Source: Vulcanimicrobiota bacterium
GTDB taxonomy: Bacteria; Vulcanimicrobiota; Vulcanimicrobiia; Vulcanimicrobiales; Vulcanimicrobiaceae
Assembly: GCA_019232905.1 (NCBI GenBank)
Contig: JAFANA010000086.1
Location: 1-64,000 of the forward strand
Length of the DNA stretch: 64,000 nucleotides
Reading direction: 5' to 3'
In this document: positions 1-9,432 of the stretch, piece by piece
Numbering within the stretch: position 1 is the first letter of the stretch
How the letters are laid out: the number at the start of each line of letters is the position of its first letter
Position numbers and translations under genes: made by a program
Notes under the pieces: model-generated
What the model saw: only the letters and a program-made list of their open reading frames with translations
Database searches by the model: none
What the model was told of the DNA's origin: nothing

Positions 1-995
1 AGATATTTGACGTTGTGCGCGGTGCCCGCTTGCGCTTGCAGGAGCATCGTTTGCCTGCGAGCTTCGGCGAAGTCTCCGCAGCGCATCAGTGCTTCCGTTG
101 AAGCCGCGCTCGCGCGCGTGAGCAACGAGCGCCGTTCCCCTGCCAAACGGGTCAAGTTGCGGGCGCTGCTGCGCATAGCAATCGCGTCGTTGTGACTCTT
201 TGCGCGCAGAAAGTTCAACAGTTCGAGTTCAAAGCGGGTCGAGTCGTCATAGCCGCTGCCCGGGCGAGACGCCAACTCGCCGACATCCTGTACGATGCTC
301 TGGATGAGCGACGGATCTTCGCCGCGCAACATGCGGCTTTGTGCAAGCAAGACGAGCGCCGTCGGCCGGCTTGATTCCGGTAAACGTCGTACGTCATCTT
401 CGCCGATCGGGATTCCGGCATCGATCTGCGCGCGCATAGCACGCAGCCGCGTCGACACGCTCGCCGACGGAAGAAGCGAGAAGATTTGCGAGGCGGCACC
501 GGGACGCGATGCGGCGAGTGAACGCGCCAGCACTTCCAACTCGTCTGAGGTGGCGCTTTCGTCGGTCGTATCGTAGAGAATACGAGCGATGGTTTGCGCG
601 ATTGCACGCATCGCTTGCGACCGAAGCCGATAGAACTGGCGATTGGAAATCCCGAGCGAACGCGCCGCGCCTTCCTGGGTCATCACGCCGTCGATGTCGC
701 AATCGAAGATGACTTTGCGCAACTTTTGTTCTTGCGGCGTATCGCCAAATGCCGCTTCGACGAGCTCGCGGAGCATTGCGGATGCGTTTGTTGTGCCAAG
801 TCCGATGCACAGCTCGCCGACGATCTCGAGCTCCGCCAACCGTTCGTTCGTGCGCGCGCGCCGCAACATCGTACGGACGTGACGCTCGAGATTACGCTGC
901 TGCTCCACGATGAGCGATGCTACGAACGGCAGCTGAAAACTATCTGTGAATCTCTTGCGCGCAAAATCAAAGATCTCGTTTCTGAGAACTGCCAC
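1..995 (-). CDS. HTH-containing regulator-like protein, 3' end runs off the window edge
   Basis: Continuous minus-strand frame from GTG (995) to the window edge, absent from the ORF track because it is partial: VAVLRNEIFDFARKRF...DGVMTQEGAARSLGISNRQFYRLRSQAMRAIAQTIARIL... (HTH-like) followed by an alpha-helical repeat-like tail. Confidence 0.6.
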   Translation of the reverse strand, partial: MAVLRNEIFDFARKRFTDSFQLPFVASLIVEQQRNLERHVRTMLRRARTNERLAELEIVGELCIGLGTTNASAMLRELVEAAFGDTPQEQKLRKVIFDCDIDGVMTQEGAARSLGISNRQFYRLRSQAMRAIAQTIARILYDTTDESATSDELEVLARSLAASRPGAASQIFSLLPSASVSTRLRAMRAQIDAGIPIGEDDVRRLPESSRPTALVLLAQSRMLRGEDPSLIQSIVQDVGELASRPGSGYDDSTRFELELLNFLRAKSHNDAIAMRSSARNLTRLAGERRSLLTRASAASTEALMRCGDFAEARRQTMLLQAQAGTAHNVKY

Positions 996-1114
996 GTTTC
1001 TTTCGTTTCCTAAGAAGTTAAAGGCAGCTTAAGAGCTTGCGTTGAGAACAACAGCAGCCGACGAAAGTCGGCCTGTCACTCTATTTACTTACACAAGAGG
1101 GCTAAAAACAACGC

Positions 1115-4100
1115 ATGAAACGATTCTCGTTTCGGCGTCCGTTCATCGCGCTTGTATTGGTCGCAATGTTCTTATGCCAGGTAACATGGGCACTGGCGGG
1201 AACAACCGGCGGCCTTTCAGGGCAAGTAACGGACGAAACCGGAGCGCCGGTCGCGGGTGCAGCCGTCAAGGCTGTGTCTGCGTCGCAGACGGCATCCGTA
1301 ACAACGGATAGCTCCGGTCACTTCAACTTCCTAGCACTCGCGCCTGACACGTACACCGTGTCGGCGCAAAAGGACGGCTTCTCGCCGATTGCAGAGCCGG
1401 GTATCACCGTCTTTGCCGACAACAACCAGACGATTTCCATCCGGTTGGCGAAGGCATTGCGGACGATCGCCAAAGTAAGCGCAACTTCGGCGGGCAGTCT
1501 CGTCAAAGGCGGCGTGGGACAAGACGTCTATAACGTCACGTCGTCGACGATCACCGCAACGAACGCGCTCGGCGGCGGCGGCAACCTCAACAGCGCATAC
1601 TCGGCAATCTCGTCGGTTCCCGGCGTGCAAGTGCCGTCAGGCGGCGCTGGTTGGAGCCAAAACGTCTACATTCGCGGCTCTCAGGCATTTTTCTCAGGCT
1701 TCGAATACGACGGTATCCCCGTCAACCGCGCGTTCGATAACTACAACGCGTCGACGGAATCAAACCTCGGCTTGCAAGAGCTGCAGGTTTATACCGGCGG
1801 CGGTCCTGCGTCGAACTCGTCGTCGGGCACAGCCGGCTTCGTCAACCAGGTCTTTAAGACGGGTACGTATCCGGGCTACTTGTCGCTTTCGGGCGGCATC
1901 GGCACGCCGGCATTCTATCATCAGCTGAAGGTTGAGGCGGGCGGCGCAACGCCGGATCGTCGCTTCAGCTACTACGTCGGCTTGAGCGGATACGATCAAG
2001 ACTTCCGAATGATCAACAGCCAGAACGGCGCAAACTACATGCAGCCGGGAGGCATTTACGCGGGCTATAGCCCGATCTTCGACTATGGTTCGAGCGTGGT
2101 TCCGACCTCGGATTTGGCGCTTGCACCGCAAGTTGATTGCCAAACGGATTCGTACGGCGCACCGTTGTTGACTGCAACCGGCAGCTTCATTCCGGTCAAT
2201 AACACGAACCCGCTCGCTCCCAACGCGTGTTTGCTGCAGCGCAGCGGTCTGCTCGGCAACTACTCGTCGATCAGCGATCGCGAAAGCGTTGCCAATTTCC
2301 ACTTCGCAATTCCGTTGAAGAACGGACTTCGCGATGACCTCCAGCTCCTGACGAGCGCGTCGTCGTTGAAGACGTTCACCTATGGCAGCGCCAACGATCT
2401 AGGAACGCAGTACGACCCGAACGTGGGCATGACGGTCGGTGCCGCGCTGCTCGGCGATCTTACCAATAATCCCGGTGGCGCCGGCGCGAACTATGTCGAT
2501 GCGAACGTGTATAACGCTCCGTTCGGCACGCCGGTCGCGGGACTGACGGCGCAACCGTACTACCAGCCGTCGAGCCCGACGAATCGCGCTGCGAATTCGC
2601 AGATTCCGCTCAACCAAGAAGACAACTACTGGAACGACACCAACATCGTGAAGTTGCAGTACACGCACCAGTTCTCGAGCAACGCGTTTGCACGTCTCTT
2701 CGGCTATACGTTCTTCTCGGACTGGACGCAAGCGGGCGCGATTGACGCCGCCGGCTATTACAGCGGCTACAGCACCGGCCCGTCGCCGAACTATGACCTG
2801 ATCACGCACACGGCCGGCGGCGAGCTGCAACTCGTCGATCAAATCAACCCGCAGCACTTGCTCGAGTTGACCGGAAACTACGCAACGGCAACAGTCGCGC
2901 GTTTCAACAACACCGGCTTCCTCGGCGGTTCGTCGCCGGTCGGCGACATCTCGCAGGGCAGCAACGGTGCTTACACGTGCTACTCGCCGGGTGGCAACTC
3001 GTACGATCCGGCGACCGGAGCGTACGATCTAGCGAATCCCGCAGCAGGCTCGCAAATTCCCTGCTACCAAGCGTCGAGCTTCAACACCAACTCGGTGCAT
3101 CCGTACGGATGTGCGGGCGGCGCAAGCTGCAACCCGTACACGACGCCGCAGTCGGCGAACGGCACCTATGCGACGCTTTGGAACGGCAACGCTTCCGGAA
3201 CGTTCAACACGGTTGGACCGCGCTTCTCGTTCGTTGCGCTCACGGATCAATGGCGTCCGAACGACAAGTGGCTGCTCAACCTCGGACTCCGCTACGAAAA
3301 CTACACGTACGAACTGGCCAACAGCAATACGCCGGCCGATAACTTCTACGCGCAAGTCGTAGCGAATTACAGCTGCTGGGCTCCGGGCGTCGGCGTGGCG
3401 ACGAAAGTGCTTCCGCCGGGCGTTCCGCCGCCTGCACCGGTGCAATATGTCAACGGCGACTGTAACCAGGGACTGGTTGCGGACGGCGTTACGATTCCGA
3501 ACGGCGTCACGTACGTTCACCCGAACGGACAGGCGCAAGACGGCGTCACGAACGTGCCGAACTTCACGGCCGTTTCGCCGAACAGCATGTCGCAGAACTT
3601 CTTCTCGCCGCGTTTCTCGGCGACGTATACGGAATCGCCGGATACGGTCTGGCGCGTCTCGGCGGGCCGTTACACCGAACCCCCGATCACGGCATCGCTG
3701 CAGTACCTGTATGCTTCGGGTGCTGCAAGCACGACGTGGGCGAACTTCGAAAACCTCGGGTTCTTCTCACCGTACCACGACATTCCGTCGCAATCGTCGG
3801 CGCAAGGCGATATCTCGCTCGAGCGTCACATTCGCGGAACCGACATGAGCTTCAAGATCACCCCGTTCTATAACCGTACCAACGGTTTCCAGGGTGATGC
3901 GTTCATCGGACAAGGCTTCGTAACGCAAGTGCCGCTCGGCACGTTCCGCAGCTACGGCGTCGAGTTCGGAATGACGAAGGGCGATTTCAACCGGAACGGT
4001 CTCTCGGGATCGCTCTCGTTGACCTACACGAAGTCGCAGGTTCAGTACCAAAGCGAATTCGGTGGGGATCTTCCCAATCAAATCGACGTCGTGAACAACT

Positions 4101-5035
4101 ACATCTCGCAGTACAACGCCCTTGCAAACGGATCGCCGTGCTACTCGCCGGCGACGATCGTCAAGAACGCAAACGGTTCTTCAACGGTCGTACCGGGAAG
4201 CGGATTGTCAGATTGCAGCAGTCCGACGGCGATTATCAATCCGTACTACGGCAAGCCGTCGCTTCAAGGCGGTTTAGACCCGAACGGCTGGTACACTCCG
4301 CCGACGTACGCGTTCCAACCGGGCGTGTACACTCAACCGGGATACTTCGACTCGCCGTTCGTCGGATCGCTCATTCTGAACTATCGCCGGAATAAGCTCG
4401 CCGTGACGCCGTCGGTTCAGTACACCGAAGGCACATCGTACGGTACGCCGTTTGACGTCCAGGGTCTCGACCCGCGCGACTGCATGGCGAACTCGGCGAA
4501 CTCGGCGAACGCCGTCGGTCTCCTTGCCGCGGGTGCAAATCCGCAGCAATGCGACTACACGCAGCTTGCGAATCTCTCGGCCACGTCGCTCGGCTACATG
4601 TACGTTCCGAACCCGCAAACGGGGTCGTTTGCGTCGCTCGGACAGTATCGTGAACCGGGTCTCTTGACCGGAAATCTGCAGATCTCGTACGACATCTCGC
4701 CGCGTGTAAACGCGACGCTGACGCTCGCGAACGTCTTCCACACCTGCTTCGGCGGAACGAAGGCGCCGTGGACGACGGCATATCCGGCGGGAAGCGACGT
4801 CTGCGGTTACAACGTCAACGGCTACTACTTCGGCAACTTCCAAAACGGTTCTGGTCAGCTCAATCCGGGAAATACCGGCGCGTATAGCGCCGCTGCGAAC
4901 GGTGGGGTGACGCCGTATCCGTGGGAGTTCCAAAGCTACTCCCCGTCGACCGGTTCGCCGGCCGCGAACGGCACCGCGGGCGCGCAGCTCCCGCAGCCGT
5001 TCAACGTGTTCCTCAACCTCAGCGTGAAAATGTAG
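1115..5035 (+). CDS. TonB-dependent receptor with N-terminal carboxypeptidase-regulatory-like domain
   Basis: 1306 aa; signal peptide, GGLSGQVTDETGAPVAGAAVKA, plug-like GVQVPSGGAGWSQNVYIRGSQ, beta-barrel-like remainder. Confidence 0.9.
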   Translation: MKRFSFRRPFIALVLVAMFLCQVTWALAGTTGGLSGQVTDETGAPVAGAAVKAVSASQTASVTTDSSGHFNFLALAPDTYTVSAQKDGFSPIAEPGITVFADNNQTISIRLAKALRTIAKVSATSAGSLVKGGVGQDVYNVTSSTITATNALGGGGNLNSAYSAISSVPGVQVPSGGAGWSQNVYIRGSQAFFSGFEYDGIPVNRAFDNYNASTESNLGLQELQVYTGGGPASNSSSGTAGFVNQVFKTGTYPGYLSLSGGIGTPAFYHQLKVEAGGATPDRRFSYYVGLSGYDQDFRMINSQNGANYMQPGGIYAGYSPIFDYGSSVVPTSDLALAPQVDCQTDSYGAPLLTATGSFIPVNNTNPLAPNACLLQRSGLLGNYSSISDRESVANFHFAIPLKNGLRDDLQLLTSASSLKTFTYGSANDLGTQYDPNVGMTVGAALLGDLTNNPGGAGANYVDANVYNAPFGTPVAGLTAQPYYQPSSPTNRAANSQIPLNQEDNYWNDTNIVKLQYTHQFSSNAFARLFGYTFFSDWTQAGAIDAAGYYSGYSTGPSPNYDLITHTAGGELQLVDQINPQHLLELTGNYATATVARFNNTGFLGGSSPVGDISQGSNGAYTCYSPGGNSYDPATGAYDLANPAAGSQIPCYQASSFNTNSVHPYGCAGGASCNPYTTPQSANGTYATLWNGNASGTFNTVGPRFSFVALTDQWRPNDKWLLNLGLRYENYTYELANSNTPADNFYAQVVANYSCWAPGVGVATKVLPPGVPPPAPVQYVNGDCNQGLVADGVTIPNGVTYVHPNGQAQDGVTNVPNFTAVSPNSMSQNFFSPRFSATYTESPDTVWRVSAGRYTEPPITASLQYLYASGAASTTWANFENLGFFSPYHDIPSQSSAQGDISLERHIRGTDMSFKITPFYNRTNGFQGDAFIGQGFVTQVPLGTFRSYGVEFGMTKGDFNRNGLSGSLSLTYTKSQVQYQSEFGGDLPNQIDVVNNYISQYNALANGSPCYSPATIVKNANGSSTVVPGSGLSDCSSPTAIINPYYGKPSLQGGLDPNGWYTPPTYAFQPGVYTQPGYFDSPFVGSLILNYRRNKLAVTPSVQYTEGTSYGTPFDVQGLDPRDCMANSANSANAVGLLAAGANPQQCDYTQLANLSATSLGYMYVPNPQTGSFASLGQYREPGLLTGNLQISYDISPRVNATLTLANVFHTCFGGTKAPWTTAYPAGSDVCGYNVNGYYFGNFQNGSGQLNPGNTGAYSAAANGGVTPYPWEFQSYSPSTGSPAANGTAGAQLPQPFNVFLNLSVKM

Positions 5036-5065
5036 CGCTTCGTAAACAAACGCGCTACGAGAAGA

Positions 5066-5094
5066 ACGGGTCGCCGGATGTTCCGGCGGCCCGT
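5066..5094 (+). terminator. Hairpin downstream of the TonB receptor, probable terminator
   Basis: ACGGGTCGCCGGA-TGT-TCCGGCGGCCCGT, 13-bp stem with one G-T wobble, 31 nt after the stop; weak T tract. Confidence 0.5.
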
Positions 5095-5153
5095 CTCTAT
5101 TCATGAATGCCTTGCTTTAGAGTTTATTCATGTCTGAACTCTAGCATGCGCGC

Positions 5154-5495
5154 ATGTTTCCCGTTCTACTGCCGATTGTTTTAGCAACCGCATATGCGAT
5201 GGTTGCGGACAATGCGCCCGATGCGGTAACGATTACCGCCGTGCCGAGCACCTTCACGCCGTCGTCGATCACGCTTCATCGCGGGGTTCCGGCCAAGCTG
5301 ATCTTTTCGCACACGGAAGGCGTGCACGAAATTGAATCCGACGAGCTCGGAATTCCAAAGACTATCTTAGCGCCGGGCAAGGATGTCACGATCGACGTGA
5401 CACCGGACAAAGACGGCGTGTACACTCTGCGGTGTGAGATCGTATGCGGCCCAGATCACGACAAAATGGCGCTTACCGTACATGTCGAGGGATAG
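5154..5495 (+). CDS. Secreted cupredoxin with CuA-type (COX2-like) copper motif
   Basis: 113 aa, signal peptide, upstream His (GVHEIES) and CEIVCGPDHDKM = CX3CX3HX2M. Confidence 0.75.
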   Translation: MFPVLLPIVLATAYAMVADNAPDAVTITAVPSTFTPSSITLHRGVPAKLIFSHTEGVHEIESDELGIPKTILAPGKDVTIDVTPDKDGVYTLRCEIVCGPDHDKMALTVHVEG

Positions 5496-6610
5496 CGACG
5501 GCGGTTGCGTGGGCGGCATGCGCGGTGTTTATGTTCGCCGCGGCTATACCGGCCTCCGCAATGCCGCCCTTCGCGCAGTCCTACGGTGTGAATTGCACCG
5601 TCTGTCATACGGAAGTCCCCGGGCTCAATAGCTTCGGCCGCTACGTTCAACGCAGCGGGTATGCGATTCTCGATCACAAAGTGCTGCAACGATCGTTGCC
5701 CTTATGGCTCGGTGTGAGTCCTTCGTTTGATTCTCAAGCCGGCTCAAGCGGCAACTCGAATTCGCAAGCCGGAAACGTTGCTCTTCACGCCGTGGGTCTT
5801 ATCGGCGATTTTTCGTACCACATTCAGCAGTGGCTCGTGCAGAACAATGCCCCGGGCGGCCTCGACACCGCGTGGTTTTCCTACAACGGTCTGTTCGATC
5901 ACAACGGGCACCTTTTTGCCGGTAAAATCGAGACGCCGGCGCCGTCGCCGTTCAGTCAGTGGTTCGATCTCGCGAATTTTGCGAGTGCCGGGATGACGGT
6001 CGGGGAGCACACGTATGAACTCGACACTAATCGATGGGGCAGCCGGTTCTCATACGTTCGCGGCGCGATTGACGCCGAGGCGGCATGGCTCGGTTCGAAT
6101 GGCGACCTCGGCGGCACGAGCGACTTCACGAACGACACGGATAAGACGTTTCAGTGGAAACTCGCGAACGCCAACCCCAATCACGGCGCGCTCGAATACG
6201 GGGCGTACGGTTCGCGTGGAAGCTGGCCGCTGCAAGAAGGCGGTACCGACCAATACTATTCCGTTGCCGCATACGTGCAACACGATCCGGAACCGCACAT
6301 GCCCGGCATCTTCGCGATTTATCAAGACACACACGATGCGGATCCCGGCCCGGGACTCGGCGCGGCCGGCGGCAACGCGTTAACGTTTGAGCTGTATCAA
6401 CATCTCTTTCATGATAACGCGGTGGTTTCAGGCCGATTCGAGCGGACAAACGACGGACTGGGGAATCGCGTCAATTCGGGCAACGTCGATTTCGAGTACC
6501 ACCTCGCGCGTTTCGTCCACGCATATGTTGAGACGTACTTCGCGCAAGGAAGCAAGCCGGGACTCCGCTACATGCTCTGGTGGACGACGCCGCTCGAACG
6601 CCCTAGGTAA
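5444..6610 (+). CDS. Monoheme c-type cytochrome, outer-membrane/porin-like protein
   Basis: Signal peptide then QSYGVNCTVCHTEVPGLNSFGRYVQRSGYAI (CXXCH); barrel-like remainder. Exact start uncertain; overlaps the preceding cupredoxin gene. Confidence 0.7.
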   Translation: MRPRSRQNGAYRTCRGIATAVAWAACAVFMFAAAIPASAMPPFAQSYGVNCTVCHTEVPGLNSFGRYVQRSGYAILDHKVLQRSLPLWLGVSPSFDSQAGSSGNSNSQAGNVALHAVGLIGDFSYHIQQWLVQNNAPGGLDTAWFSYNGLFDHNGHLFAGKIETPAPSPFSQWFDLANFASAGMTVGEHTYELDTNRWGSRFSYVRGAIDAEAAWLGSNGDLGGTSDFTNDTDKTFQWKLANANPNHGALEYGAYGSRGSWPLQEGGTDQYYSVAAYVQHDPEPHMPGIFAIYQDTHDADPGPGLGAAGGNALTFELYQHLFHDNAVVSGRFERTNDGLGNRVNSGNVDFEYHLARFVHAYVETYFAQGSKPGLRYMLWWTTPLERPR

Positions 6611-7241
6611 GACCGTGGAGTATCGATTGCATCACCGGCAGTGCGCCTCGCGCAATCAGCGCATAACCCCTATCGGACGGATGAAAATCGTCTTCCGAAA
6701 GATAACGCGAGGCGTGCCCGTCGGCGAGATTGGTAATACCGAAGAGATCGATAAATATGCCTTGATGCGTTTCCGCTTGTTCGCGCATCGCGGCACTCAA
6801 ATTTTCGCACATGGACGCGACGAACGGTTTTGCCTCATCGGGTACCTGCGGCGTGATCGCCATATTCGGAATACCCGTTACAAACAAGCGCGCCGATGGC
6901 GCGCCTGCACGAATCCGGCCCAGTAACCGGCCGCAGTGCTCGCCGAAGATCACCGGATCGTTGAGGTTCACGACGTCGTTTGCGCCCACGACCAGCAGCA
7001 GGGTGTCGGCATGCGATGGAATGTGTGGAACCTGAAAGGTCAGCACCTCGTTCATCGTCGCTCCCGGCACGCTCAAATTCGTGAACGAATGCGCCGCGGC
7101 ATCACGCGAGAGTGTCCGGTAGAGAATTTCGGTGAAACCGTTCGACGGCGTCGATGCACCGGTTCCGTATCCCAGGCTGTCGCCGAGAACGGTCAGGTGG
7201 AGGGTAAGAGCGTTCCCGGATAAATCGCGCATATTTGACAA
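6603..7241 (-). CDS. SGNH/GDSL-type hydrolase
   Basis: LTVLGDSLGYGTGAS (GDS), VVGANDVVNL (GxND), EDDFHPSDRGYALIA (DxxH). Confidence 0.85.
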   Translation of the reverse strand: MSNMRDLSGNALTLHLTVLGDSLGYGTGASTPSNGFTEILYRTLSRDAAAHSFTNLSVPGATMNEVLTFQVPHIPSHADTLLLVVGANDVVNLNDPVIFGEHCGRLLGRIRAGAPSARLFVTGIPNMAITPQVPDEAKPFVASMCENLSAAMREQAETHQGIFIDLFGITNLADGHASRYLSEDDFHPSDRGYALIARGALPVMQSILHGLT

Positions 7242-7345
7242 ATCTCCGGTGGCTGGCCAGATGCAAGTTGCGCGCGAAAAGCGCTGAGAACCGAAAGTTA
7301 CATTCGCGACCCTACCACGCTTGTACCCAGATTGGGCGAACGTGC

Positions 7346-7816
7346 TTACGTCTGTCGGGGAACAAACCGGAGCGCGAGGCCGTCAATGCAGTACCGAAGA
7401 TGCGTAGGGGCCGGCCCGTCGTCGAAGATGTGTCCGAGGTGGCTGCCGCATTGCTTGCAGTGCACTTCCGTGCGGGGTTCGAACGCCAATTCGTAGTCCA
7501 TCCGCGTCAAGGTGGCGTTTGGAAGCACGTTCCAGAACGACGGCCACCCGTCCCCGCTGTCAAATTTCGTCTCCGAGCTGAATACGGCGAGGTTGCAACC
7601 GGCGCACCGATAGATCCCGGCGCGCGATTCTTTGATGAGCGGGCTCGAGAACGCCGGCTCCGTGCCGTTTTCGCGCAAGATGTAGTAGCGATCGGCGCCG
7701 AGCCGTTTGCGCCATTCGGCGTCGCTATGCGTCACGGCATATGGGGCGCTCGCACGGGCGGTCGCGGTCGCAGCGATAGTCGCGGCAATCGCCGCCACGA
7801 ATTGCGCGCGGCGCAT
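7346..7816 (-). CDS. msrB: Peptide-methionine (R)-S-oxide reductase with N-terminal signal-like segment
   Basis: [72 protein letters not shown] leader. Confidence 0.9.
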   Translation of the reverse strand: MRRAQFVAAIAATIAATATARASAPYAVTHSDAEWRKRLGADRYYILRENGTEPAFSSPLIKESRAGIYRCAGCNLAVFSSETKFDSGDGWPSFWNVLPNATLTRMDYELAFEPRTEVHCKQCGSHLGHIFDDGPAPTHLRYCIDGLALRFVPRQT

Positions 7817-8310
7817 TAGACCGGAACCTGACGCGAAACGCCGTGCCGCGCGTAATAGCGCTGGTGATAGTCTTCTGCGGGGTAGAACGTCCCGGCCGGC
7901 TCAATCTGCGTCGCGATTTGGCGCTGCAGCGCTTTCTGCTGTGCATCGCGCGATGCTTTTGCTTGCGTTTCTTGTTCGGGTGAGTGGGTGAAGATCGCCG
8001 AGCGGTACTGTGACCCGATGTCGGGCCCTTGCCGATTCTCGAGCGTCGGGTTATGAATCTTCCAGAACACATCGAGCAACTGCTGGTAGCTGATCTTTGC
8101 GGGATCGAACGTCATTTGAACGGCTTCAGCGTGACCGGTCGTATCGGTGCACACCTCGCGATACGTCGGATCCTCGGTGCGCCCGCCGGTGTAGCCGGAA
8201 ACCGCTTCGATGACGCCCGGAAGGCTCGCGAACGTGGCTTCGACGCTCCAGAAGCAACCGGCGGCGAACGTCGCCGTTTGCGTGGCGTTGCCGGATTTTG
8301 CATTGGTCAT
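7816..8310 (-). CDS. msrA: Peptide-methionine (S)-S-oxide reductase
   Basis: [36 protein letters not shown] overlap with msrB. Confidence 0.93.
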   Translation of the reverse strand: MTNAKSGNATQTATFAAGCFWSVEATFASLPGVIEAVSGYTGGRTEDPTYREVCTDTTGHAEAVQMTFDPAKISYQQLLDVFWKIHNPTLENRQGPDIGSQYRSAIFTHSPEQETQAKASRDAQQKALQRQIATQIEPAGTFYPAEDYHQRYYARHGVSRQVPV

Positions 8311-8385
8311 ACGCCTATTGTACGCTGCTCGCGCCGTCTTGGATGTCCGGAGGCAGTGAGGGTGCGAGGCCAGAACGCGCGTTGA

Positions 8386-9423
8386 ATGAAAATCCGGCGC
8401 TACTTCAGCTTTGCACTGGCGCTCGCGTTGTCATGCGCGAGCGCGGCAACCGCGTTTGCGGCTCCCGGCGATGCGATGTATACGCATCCCGGACAAATCG
8501 TTAGCGTCGGTGGACGCGGCATCAACTTCTATTGCGAAGGCTCGTCCGGACCAACGGTTGTCTTTGACGCGGGGTTCGAGGACTGGTCGCCGGCATGGGC
8601 AATCGTACAGCCGCGTATCGCCAAAGCGGCACGCGCGTGCAGCTACGATCGGCCCGGAAGCGGATTCAGCGATCCCGGGTTGATGCCGCGCAGTAGCGTG
8701 CGCATCGCGCAAGACTTGCATGCGGCGCTGCACGCCGGCAACATTCCAGGCCCGTATATTCTGGTGGGACATTCCTTCGGTAGCTATAACGTTCGCACGT
8801 TTCTCGACCTGTATCCCGACGAGGTCGCCGGCATGGTGATCGTCGACGGCGAGAACAGCGACGTTCTGCCGGCGGCGCTGCAGCGGGAGGATGATGCCTT
8901 CGATCGCAAGGCGATCGCTTTGTACGAGCGCTGTCGCGCGGCGATCGTCTCCGGTGAGGCGCTGCCGCGTGAACGCTTTTCCGGATCGCACAAAACATTT
9001 CAGTGCAACCGCATATTCTTCCGAAAGATGCCGGATCCGGCGTTTTCGGGTGCGCTAAACCGGTACATCGAACGCGTGTCGGAGACGCGGGTTCCACTTT
9101 GGAATCAAATCATTTCAGAAGAAGCCCAGATGCCCGCCGATGAACAGTATCTACAAACGCACGTTCATCGGATGGGAAGTAAGCCGCTCTATGTATTGAC
9201 CGCACTCAATCACTATGGAGACACGTCGCATCTGCCGGCGAAGCAGCGAGCGCAAATCGAGCAGTTCGAGCGTACGAATGCGCATGCCCAAGCGCAGTGG
9301 CTCAAACTCTCCACGAGTTCAATCCAGTGGTTTGCTCCCAAGAGCGGCCATTATATCGAAATCGAAGATCCCGATCTCGTCGTGCGTGCCGTCGATGCGA
9401 CCGTGCGCGCCGTGCATGAGTAG
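8386..9423 (+). CDS. Secreted alpha/beta hydrolase
   Basis: Signal peptide; [16 protein letters not shown] (GHSFG nucleophile elbow); C-terminal [10 protein letters not shown]. Confidence 0.85.
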   Translation: MKIRRYFSFALALALSCASAATAFAAPGDAMYTHPGQIVSVGGRGINFYCEGSSGPTVVFDAGFEDWSPAWAIVQPRIAKAARACSYDRPGSGFSDPGLMPRSSVRIAQDLHAALHAGNIPGPYILVGHSFGSYNVRTFLDLYPDEVAGMVIVDGENSDVLPAALQREDDAFDRKAIALYERCRAAIVSGEALPRERFSGSHKTFQCNRIFFRKMPDPAFSGALNRYIERVSETRVPLWNQIISEEAQMPADEQYLQTHVHRMGSKPLYVLTALNHYGDTSHLPAKQRAQIEQFERTNAHAQAQWLKLSTSSIQWFAPKSGHYIEIEDPDLVVRAVDATVRAVHE

Positions 9424-9432
9424 AACCTCGAG

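Noticed and set aside
1760-2857. Long minus-strand ORFs inside the TonB receptor gene
   Set aside because: Arg/Val/Ala-rich shadow frames caused by GC-skewed codon positions; no motifs or ribosome sites.
1115-5035. SusC/SusD-type glycan uptake locus
   Set aside because: No SusD-like lipoprotein or glycoside hydrolases adjacent to either TonB receptor.
4274-5104. 276-aa minus-strand ORF opposite the 3' end of the first TonB receptor
   Set aside because: Arg-rich shadow translation of a confidently coding plus-strand gene.
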